A stretch of 11,592 bases of DNA, from contig SLMV01000185.1 in assembly GCA_007133365.1 (NCBI GenBank), positions 1 through 11,592 on the forward strand, read 5' to 3'. The notes beneath the pieces are model-generated. The model made no database searches. It was not told the DNA's origin and saw only the letters and a program-made list of their open reading frames with translations. This DNA comes from Clostridia bacterium (GTDB lineage: Bacteria; Bacillota; Sulfobacillia; SLMV01). The position numbers and the translations under genes are program-made. The stretch's first letter is position 1. Every line of letters starts with the position of its first letter. This document shows positions 6,845-11,592 of this stretch, piece by piece.

Positions 6845-7780
6845 TTAATCGCGTAAGCCGCGTCCAGTCAGCTGCAGAAACAGGCTTTCTAAGTTGGGCT
6901 TTTCTAGGCGGATATTCGAGATAGACGCACCGGACTGCTTAACCAATTGAAGGACGTTGGGCATAATCGGTTCGGCCTCAACAGCGTTGATCCGCATGTG
7001 GCCGTTTTCGGTGAGAACCTGTTCAACTCCTGGCAATTGAGCGATCAAATCTTGTAAGGTTTTCGAACTCCCGTGGAGGTGGAGATGAAGGGTTTGGTGA
7101 CGATGCCCATGGCTGAGGAGATCTGTCAGTGTACCCTCTTTAATCAAATGCCCATGATCCATAATCGCAACCCGATCACACAGGTGTTCGACCTCCTCCA
7201 CATAATGGCTGGTGTAGACGATGCTCATATCGTTATCTCGAAGGTTGGCCACGGTTTCGAGGATGTGATTGCGCGATTGAGGGTCAATGCCGACGGTGGG
7301 CTCGTCCATGATGAGCAGACGAGGTTGATGGATGAGACCAGCTGCAATGTTTAATCGGCGTTTCATCCCCCCGGAAAAGGTGTTCACACGATCGCGGGCT
7401 CGTGTGGATAATCCCACAATGTCCAAAACCCGCTTAACGGAGTTAGCAAGGTCACCGGGGCGGAGCCCATTGATCGTCCCCCAGAATCGGAGATTTTCTT
7501 CCGCAGAAAGCATGGGGTAAAGGGCAGGCTCCTGCGGAACGATACCGATCATCTTCTTGGCATTTTGTGGCTCAAGATGGAGGTCGTAATCGCCGATCAA
7601 GACCCGCCCCCCGTCAGGACGTAACAACCCCGCGATTAGGGATAAGGTGGTCGACTTTCCAGCACCGTTAGGGCCGAGTATGCCGAAGATCTCCCCCGGT
7701 GCCACCATGAAGCTGATACCCCGGACTGCGTGATTCTTGCCAAATGATTTTTTGAGGTCTTTGACGTCTAGGATGCTCAC
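6845..7780 (-). CDS. ABC transporter ATP-binding protein (exporter type)
   Basis: A nucleotide-binding subunit of 311 residues of the DrrA/CcmA-like class (drug or antibiotic export), acting at the inner face of the membrane with the permease downstream. Walker A is GPNGAGKST (36-44), the Q-loop Gln is 83, the signature is FSGGMKRR (135-142), Walker B is LLIMDE (155-160), the D-loop GIDP is 164-167 and the switch histidine is 192 (TSHYVEEVE). Residues from about 220 onward form the usual C-terminal extension and end with the typical LEKPNLESLFLQLTGRGLRD. Within it, residues 224-236 hold six histidines, which is unusual. The start codon is GTG at 7778-7780, chosen because AGGGAG lies about 9 bases upstream. 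It is the second gene of the tetR-ATPase-permease operon, 74 bases after the regulator. Confidence 0.93.
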   Translation of the reverse strand: MSILDVKDLKKSFGKNHAVRGISFMVAPGEIFGILGPNGAGKSTTLSLIAGLLRPDGGRVLIGDYDLHLEPQNAKKMIGIVPQEPALYPMLSAEENLRFWGTINGLRPGDLANSVKRVLDIVGLSTRARDRVNTFSGGMKRRLNIAAGLIHQPRLLIMDEPTVGIDPQSRNHILETVANLRDNDMSIVYTSHYVEEVEHLCDRVAIMDHGHLIKEGTLTDLLSHGHRHQTLHLHLHGSSKTLQDLIAQLPGVEQVLTENGHMRINAVEAEPIMPNVLQLVKQSGASISNIRLEKPNLESLFLQLTGRGLRD

Positions 7781-7854
7781 TCCTTTTCACTCCCTTTCAT
7801 TTCCTGTGCATTTTCTTTGAAATCAGCACGCTGATGACGCTGTTACCGAAGAAC

Positions 7855-8430
7855 CTATTGATGACGTCCCCAAAGGTAGAAGGCTTCACCAGCATCCGTA
7901 AGAAGTTGGAGAATTTCTTCATCACTGTTGGCATCGAGCGCTCCAGCGTTAACAAGCATGGCCAGACCGTGGGTGAAGATCCAGGTGTAGCGGACCAAGA
8001 TTTCCTGACTAGCACCATCCAACCCCGCTAACGCTTTGGCGGCAGCGCTCTCATCACCAAATTCGGCAACGAAGTTCTCGGGCATGACAGAAGTCACTCC
8101 TTGCTGGAGATTCTCGGGCCGATCAAGATAAAGGAAACGGAAAAGAAAACGTTCGTCGCGCGCAAATAGGATATACCCGAATGCTGCATTGAGAAGGGGG
8201 TCTTCGGTGTAACATCCTTTTTGATAGCAGCGGAGCTGTTGTCGTGCCCGTTCGCGCAATTCCTTTTCAAGATCATTGATCGACTCTACGCGGGAATAGA
8301 TCGGCATGGTGGAGGAACCGATTTCCCGTGCGATGGCCCGTGCGGTGACGGCATTCCATCCATCGGTCCGAAGCAGTTGAAAGGCGGCGTTTACAATCTG
8401 TTGGTAAGAATAGACGCTCGGGTGATTCAT
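7855..8430 (-). CDS. TetR-family transcriptional regulator
   Basis: A DNA-binding repressor of 191 residues. Residues 8-60 are the TetR N-terminal domain, with the helix-turn-helix at about 28-47 (VTARAIAREIGSSTMPIYSR, with IY in the recognition helix). The remaining part is the variable ligand-binding and dimerisation domain, with aromatic-rich helices around 84-105 and a tryptophan-containing helix near 148-158; it gives no clue to the ligand. ATG 8428-8430 follows AGGTGG by about 10 bases. As first gene of an operon with an export ABC transporter, it most likely represses its own operon until the exported compound binds. The promoter carries three matching palindromes that are strong operator candidates. 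Confidence 0.92.
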   Translation of the reverse strand: MNHPSVYSYQQIVNAAFQLLRTDGWNAVTARAIAREIGSSTMPIYSRVESINDLEKELRERARQQLRCYQKGCYTEDPLLNAAFGYILFARDERFLFRFLYLDRPENLQQGVTSVMPENFVAEFGDESAAAKALAGLDGASQEILVRYTWIFTHGLAMLVNAGALDANSDEEILQLLTDAGEAFYLWGRHQ

Positions 8431-8454
8431 GATAAAGGGTCCACCTTTCTATTT

Positions 8455-8501
8455 ATAACATGTGTTATATAACTGATGTTATAATAAATAACATAAGTTA
8501 T
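8455..8501. promoter_or_regulatory. Three tandem palindromic operators, ATAAC-N4-GTTAT
   Basis: Three 14-base sites share ATAACNNNNGTTAT: 8455-8468 (ATAACATGTGTTAT), 8469-8482 (ATAACTGATGTTAT) and 8488-8501 (ATAACATAAGTTAT). The first two abut; the third is 5 bases away, giving centre spacings of 14 and 19 bases. The third lies between the -35 and -10 of the tetR promoter, the second overlaps the -10 and start point, and the first lies just downstream, so bound repressor would block RNA polymerase. TetR operators are typically short palindromes of this kind. That this TetR binds them is inference. Confidence 0.78.
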
Positions 8502-8509
8502 ATTGTCAA
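8481..8509 (-). promoter_or_regulatory. Sigma-A type promoter of the tetR-ABC operon
   Basis: On the minus strand a perfect TTGACA (8504-8509) is followed after 17 bases by TATTAT (8481-8486), one base off the TATAAT consensus. Transcription would start near 8474, leaving a leader of about 44 bases with AGGTGG before the tetR ATG. The operator palindromes sit inside and just downstream of it. Confidence 0.8.
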
Positions 8510-8644
8510 GCCCCTCATCCGATGATCTTTAAAGCAACATGGAATGATTGGGAACGTTATCCGAAGTTCACTCTGATCCGTTTGAGGTATCGAAGTAGGG
8601 CTATGCGGGAGGATTATTGCTTTAAATGGGTAAGGCTTCAATGG

Positions 8645-8650
8645 AGGAGG
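8645..8650 (+). promoter_or_regulatory. Ribosome binding site deciding the SIR2 start
   Basis: A perfect AGGAGG lies 8 bases before the in-frame TTG at 8659-8661. It sits inside the longer open frame from ATG 8626, whose own nearest purine-rich site (GGGAGG, 8607-8612) is 13 bases from that ATG. The TTG start is therefore preferred. Confidence 0.6.
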
Positions 8651-8658
8651 TGTGTGTT

Positions 8659-9435
8659 TTGCCAAGATCGGAAGCGCTGAGGTTAGCGGAATGGTTGGGA
8701 CCGGAAGTGCAAACCGTCGTTTTCACCGGTGCTGGCATATCGACCGAATCGGGTATCCCAGATTTTCGTAGTCCTGGTGGTATTTGGGCACGTTTCGATC
8801 CCAATGATATGACGTATCAGAAATTTCTATCAGGCCCCGAGGGTCGACGGCGGTACTGGCGATTTCATCGGGAGACCTATCAAACCATTGCCCGTGCCGA
8901 GCCCAATCTTGGACACCGGGCCGTGGCAGAATTGGAAAAATACACGGATCTCATGGCCGTTATCACCCAAAACATTGACGGTCTTCATCAGAAAGCCGGG
9001 ACGGATCCGGAACGGGTGTTGGAGTTACATGGGACGCTGTGGGAGGCACGCTGTCTGGAATGCGGTCGGGTGCATTCGGCAGAGGATGCGTTTGGACAGA
9101 TGGAGGCAGGCGTTGATATTCCTGGTTGCGAAAGTTGTGTTGGACACCTAAAACCCGGCACGATTTCCTTTGGTGAGCCCTTACCGGAAACGGTACTGAC
9201 TCGCGCACAAGAAGTGAGTCTATCATGCGAGGTCTTCATTGCCATCGGGTCGTCCTTGGGCGTCTATCCTGCAGCGTATTTACCCCAGATGGCTGCCGAA
9301 GCCGGTGCCTGGCTTGCCATCATCAACCGCGATCCGACGCCGATGGATGATCTTGCTGCTCTGGTCGTTCATACGTCGGCAGGATCGTTCTTATCGGATG
9401 TGATATGCGAACTTCAGGGACTCGGAAACAGTTGA
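8659..9435 (+). CDS. cobB: SIR2-family NAD-dependent protein deacylase
   Basis: Sirtuins remove acyl groups from protein lysines using NAD+, giving nicotinamide and O-acyl-ADP-ribose, in the cytoplasm. Counted from TTG 8659 (258 residues, normal for bacterial sirtuins), the NAD motif is GAGISTESGIPDFRS (24-38), TQNIDGLH is 103-110, and the catalytic histidine is H124 in LELHGT. A structural zinc site is complete: C132, C135, C157 and C160. LKPGTISFGE (164-173) and GSSLGVYPAA (197-206) follow as in the family. By hand alignment, the place of the Tyr-x-x-Arg acyl-specificity pair of desuccinylase-type sirtuins reads RFHR, so I expect a deacetylase-like rather than succinyl-specific enzyme; this is tentative. 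The start could instead be ATG 8626, 11 residues longer. It is divergent from the tetR operon, and a small membrane gene follows 53 bases later. Confidence 0.93.
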   Translation: MPRSEALRLAEWLGPEVQTVVFTGAGISTESGIPDFRSPGGIWARFDPNDMTYQKFLSGPEGRRRYWRFHRETYQTIARAEPNLGHRAVAELEKYTDLMAVITQNIDGLHQKAGTDPERVLELHGTLWEARCLECGRVHSAEDAFGQMEAGVDIPGCESCVGHLKPGTISFGEPLPETVLTRAQEVSLSCEVFIAIGSSLGVYPAAYLPQMAAEAGAWLAIINRDPTPMDDLAALVVHTSAGSFLSDVICELQGLGNS

Positions 9436-9488
9436 TCCCTACTTGGTATTCAATCAAAAAGGTTTGGCGATGAGCGGGGGATGGAAGT

Positions 9489-9731
9489 TTGCGAATAGCG
9501 ATATCGTTTTTGCTATATGGTTGGCTTGTCCTACTTGTGGCGCTAGCGGTGAATGGTGTGGCTCACTGGCTTGGCATTTTGACTTGGTATGACTATGTCA
9601 TGCGGGTTTCTGAGTACGGAATGCGAGGGGCCACGGCGGCGCTGAGTTTCGGGGAACTGCTATTTCTCTACCTTCTCTATCCGGGCATCTTAGGGGGTTT
9701 GGTTTACGTCCTCGTGCGATTTTCAGGGTGA
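9489..9731 (+). CDS. Small two-helix membrane protein, 80 aa
   Basis: A TTG start at 9489 with GGGGGA about 7 bases upstream gives 80 residues. Hydrophobic helices are at about 5-29 (ISFLLYGWLVLLVALAVNGV and on) and 56-77 (ELLFLYLLYPGILGGLVYVL). The loop between them carries TWYDYV (32-37) and a short charged part. The overall pattern (V-N-x-x-A at the end of helix 1, T-W-Y-D-(F/Y), then a second helix with LLYP) resembles a family of tiny uncharacterised Bacillota membrane proteins. I know no function. It lies between the sirtuin and amidohydrolase genes on the same strand and may be cotranscribed with the sirtuin gene. The adjacent GTG at 9728 overlaps its stop but opens a frame that does not look like a real protein. 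Confidence 0.72.
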   Translation: MRIAISFLLYGWLVLLVALAVNGVAHWLGILTWYDYVMRVSEYGMRGATAALSFGELLFLYLLYPGILGGLVYVLVRFSG

Positions 9732-9856
9732 GGGTTGAGGTGAGGCTTAAGCATTTGCCGTTAATAAATCGGATGGGACGGGCCGGAGGGGCGATGAGGG
9801 CCTTCCGTTTTGATCTTGTGATGGGGATGTTGGGTGTTTCAGCGCAAAATAGCGGT

Positions 9857-9862
9857 TATAAT
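9857..9862 (+). promoter_or_regulatory. Perfect TATAAT, possible promoter of the amidohydrolase gene
   Basis: TATAAT lies about 94 bases upstream of the ATG at 9956, in the 224-base gap after the small membrane gene. No good -35 hexamer is at 17 bases. GTTTCA followed after 12 bases by GGTTAT (9836-9859) loosely recalls a stress-sigma-B-like pattern. Read as a sigma-A promoter it is incomplete. Confidence 0.35.
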
Positions 9863-9955
9863 GCCAACTGTGCTGCAGGATTTGATCTTCCCATCAAAGA
9901 ATTACTTAATAAGCCGAGTTTTCGGCAATAATATTTGAGCGAAGGAGGCTCATTA

Positions 9956-10975
9956 ATGGCAGTTGTGAATATTGAAGGAATCCAGGCAGCACCGGGCGAA
10001 CGCACAGTTGGTTATATTGAGACATCGAGGACGGCATCCCAAATTCCGATACATATCCCGCTTGTCATCTGTAATGGTGCCGAGGACGGACCCACGCTGA
10101 TGGTTAGTGCGGCCGTTCATGGTCAGGAAATTAATGGCACTATGGGATTGGGTAAGGTGCTTCGAGAGTTGGATGAATCAAAGCTCAAGGGCACGTTGCT
10201 CGCACTGCCGGTGGTCAACACCTCCGGGTTTGAGTTTGGGACGCGAACCGTTTATTGGGACGGACAAAACTTTAGTCGAAATGTCGGCGGTGCTGATCCC
10301 GAGGGATCACCCACGCAGCAGCTACAAGATGTTTATTTCAATAAGTTACTTCCGCACGCGGATGCACTGGTGGATATTCATTCGGGTCGTCCGGGTCGAT
10401 ACGTCAACTACACCGGATTTTCTGGTAATTTCACGACCCCCGAGATCAAGGAACGAGCAAAGAAAATGGCCATTGCGTTTGGTCTTAAGCAGGTCTGGAG
10501 CGAGACTCCGAGCCGCTGGGGCGGCGACCGGCCGGCCAGCGATACCCCACGCATGTTGGTCGAATACGGTGGGGGAGCCGACCTGCTGAAGAACGATAAA
10601 CTGCAGATGAACAAGTGCGCTCAGGGAATTCTCAATGTCATGCGGCTCATGGGAATGCTCGAGGGAGAAATCGAACACGAGTCGGAGAAGGTTCAGATTG
10701 TCCGTGCCTTTGATGCGGAAATCTGGTCCGGCACGAATGCCGGCATCATGATCCTCGAATGTGAACACGGGGATTACTTGAAGAAGGGCGATGCATTTGC
10801 GTCTTTCTATCATCCGTTTACGGGCGAAAAGATGAGTGAAATCACCGTTCCGATGGATGGTATGGTGCTTAACACCGGGGCCCGGTGGCCGGTTGTCGGT
10901 CAAGGCGAATGGATGGGCGTCCTCGGCGAAGTGGTGGAAGAGGTTCCATTTAAGGATTTCGATCTGACCTGGTAG
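9956..10975 (+). CDS. Succinylglutamate desuccinylase/aspartoacylase-family zinc amidohydrolase
   Basis: A metallo-carboxypeptidase-like (M14-related) amidohydrolase of 339 residues; family members cleave N-acyl amino acids. ATG 9956 is chosen because AAGGAGG (9942-9948) lies 7 bases before it; an in-frame TTG at 9935 has no such site. Zinc ligands are H55 and E58 in VHGQE and H142 in DIHSG. The substrate-binding NTSGFEFGTR (88-97) and FSRN (106-109) follow the family layout, and E203 in LVEYGGG is the likely catalytic glutamate. The C-terminal part (about 248-330) is the usual beta domain with a lipoyl-like turn (EHGDYLKKGD). HGQE instead of the common HGDE/HGNE is a slight deviation. The true substrate is uncertain: family members are often named generically. 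It stands alone after a probable own promoter, with a hairpin 54 bases downstream. Confidence 0.9.
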   Translation: MAVVNIEGIQAAPGERTVGYIETSRTASQIPIHIPLVICNGAEDGPTLMVSAAVHGQEINGTMGLGKVLRELDESKLKGTLLALPVVNTSGFEFGTRTVYWDGQNFSRNVGGADPEGSPTQQLQDVYFNKLLPHADALVDIHSGRPGRYVNYTGFSGNFTTPEIKERAKKMAIAFGLKQVWSETPSRWGGDRPASDTPRMLVEYGGGADLLKNDKLQMNKCAQGILNVMRLMGMLEGEIEHESEKVQIVRAFDAEIWSGTNAGIMILECEHGDYLKKGDAFASFYHPFTGEKMSEITVPMDGMVLNTGARWPVVGQGEWMGVLGEVVEEVPFKDFDLTW

Positions 10976-11021
10976 CCATACCGTAAGGGACATTTAAAGG
11001 TCGAATCTACAGGAGATGAGC

Positions 11022-11200
11022 ATGACAACCGCGGGACACCGTTTTTCAAGGTGTTCCGCGGATGCTTTAGGGCGATGCTGATGCCTCACTTCGATGAATA
11101 CACTCAAAAAATGGCCGGCTTACCAAACGATTTGCACCGTTGGCTATTGACCAATCCTTACGTCAATGGCGCTGAGGTAGGCGCACCATTAGCTGATTGA
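11022..11200 (+). other. Two tiny overlapping ORFs, possibly coding
   Basis: ATG 11022-11024 follows AGGAG (11011-11015) by 6 bases and opens a 19-residue frame (MTTAGHRFSRCSADALGRC) ending in TGA at 11079-11081. That stop overlaps an ATG at 11081 in a TGATG arrangement, opening a 39-residue frame to TGA 11198-11200 that contains LHRWLLTNPYVNGAEVGAP. The first frame runs through the 11029-11061 hairpin. The second ends a few bases inside the convergent SRAP gene. They could be a coupled leader and small gene, or a frameshifted remnant. I recognise no family. Confidence 0.3.
11029..11061 (+). terminator. Strong G/C-rich hairpin after the amidohydrolase gene
   Basis: Arms 11029-11040 and 11050-11061 pair over 12 bases with one G-U wobble (CCGCGGGACACC against GGTGTTCCGCGG), around a 9-base loop GTTTTTCAA. 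Position 54 bases after the stop suggests a terminator, but the bases after the stem (ATGCTTTAGGG) lack a T-tract, so an intrinsic terminator is not certain. Confidence 0.5.
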
Positions 11201-11592
11201 GGACCCTTTGGTTTCAGGTTCGAGGATCGCCGCCGAATCGTGCTTAGGCGAATTGACCTGGGTGGAGATCGGGTACATGGTCATTTTAGCGGCATCATAT
11301 GGGGCGAGAAGCTTCTTAAGGGTGGATGGATCGGCGTTAGGTTGGAGCCATTTCGTTTCTGCCGCTTGAGTTAGAATGGCTGGCATCCGGTGATGGATTT
11401 TCGCCAGCGAGGAATTGGGCTCAGTCGTAATGATGGTGGCGGTACAGAGTGTTTCACCTTTTGGGGACGTCCATTGGTCCCAAAGCCCCGCAAAGGAAAA
11501 GACGGGACGCTCTTTGAGCATGATCCGATAGGGTTGTTTTTGGCGACCCATCTTCTTCCACTCATAAAACCCATCGGCGGGAATTAGGCAAC
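11189..11592 (-). CDS. yedK: SRAP-domain (YedK/HMCES) protein, 5' end outside window
   Basis: SRAP proteins form a covalent link through their N-terminal Cys2 to abasic sites in single-stranded DNA, protecting forks and shielding the damage. The visible part is the C-terminal 133 residues. It runs from CLIPADGFYEWKK, which includes the catalytic glutamate of the GFYEW motif, through the QPYR motif and PVFSFAGLWDQWTSP to TIITTEPN. The HHRMP histidine used for cross-link resolution follows. It ends in the usual C-terminal VN-containing segment (STQVNSPKHD) and stops at TAA 11189-11191. Family members are about 220 residues, so some 90 residues including Cys2 lie beyond the edge. No frame break is seen. 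Confidence 0.93.
   Translation of the reverse strand, partial: CLIPADGFYEWKKMGRQKQPYRIMLKERPVFSFAGLWDQWTSPKGETLCTATIITTEPNSSLAKIHHRMPAILTQAAETKWLQPNADPSTLKKLLAPYDAAKMTMYPISTQVNSPKHDSAAILEPETKGSSIS

Noticed and set aside
7822..7835. Palindrome ATCAGCACGCTGAT between tetR and the ATPase gene, considered as a further TetR operator
   Set aside because: It does not match the ATAACNNNNGTTAT sites and lies inside the operon with no promoter beside it.
8480..8485. Plus-strand TATAAT as a promoter for the SIR2 gene
   Set aside because: No acceptable -35 at 16-18 bases, and the match is produced by the A/T-rich operator palindromes.
9728..9931. 67-codon frame starting at a GTG that overlaps the stop of the small membrane gene
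   Set aside because: The overlap suggests coupling, but there is no ribosome binding site, the translation has no family-like features, and a perfect TATAAT and the leader of the next gene lie within it.
10346..10993. 215-codon minus-strand frame
   Set aside because: Fully antisense to the amidohydrolase gene, whose family motifs and ribosome binding site are clear; a shadow frame.

Overview
The window reads as a chromosomal segment of a Gram-positive-type bacterium, probably a Bacillota. The base for this is strong AGGAGG-type ribosome binding sites, frequent GTG/TTG starts, a sigma-A type promoter and roughly 50% GC. A Sulfobacillus- or Alicyclobacillus-like host is possible, but I cannot prove any genus from sequence alone.

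Left part (1-2565) is a decaying, gene-poor zone. It holds a CPBP-family membrane protease gene on the minus strand, broken by three single-base frameshifts and one in-frame TGA although all its catalytic motifs remain readable. It also holds one intact-looking 41-residue minus-strand gene (one membrane helix plus a charged coiled-coil tail) and a short remnant of an IS21-type IstB ATPase. About 870 bases between the first two carry nothing I can call.

Middle part (2566-5923) has two plus-strand membrane protein genes: a 12-helix MFS transporter with an odd start region, and a 497-residue protein made of five repeated 'conserved TM helix' units of the mechanosensitive-channel-related CmpX-like type. 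The 574 bases between them contain fragments of open minus-strand frames that may be another dead gene. A long imperfect inverted repeat (two 24-base arms) lies between the second gene and the convergent ABC operon.

Region 6107-8509 is a compact minus-strand drug-efflux-type operon: a TetR-family regulator, an ABC ATPase (GTG start) and an ABC-2 permease. Its promoter has TTGACA and TATTAT hexamers 17 bases apart, with three copies of a palindrome ATAAC-N4-GTTAT over and next to it. This is a textbook autoregulated layout with an unusually dense operator array.

Region 8659-10975 on the plus strand holds a SIR2 NAD-dependent deacylase (probable TTG start), a small two-helix membrane protein and a zinc-dependent succinylglutamate desuccinylase/aspartoacylase-type amidohydrolase. 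Two deacylating enzymes side by side may be coincidental. The right edge has a G/C-rich hairpin with two tiny overlapping ORFs, then a convergent SRAP (YedK/HMCES) gene that runs off the window end.

I found no tRNA, rRNA, CRISPR array or complete mobile element. The most noteworthy items are the triple operator array, the small coiled-coil membrane gene, the dissectable CPBP pseudogene and the long inverted repeat.
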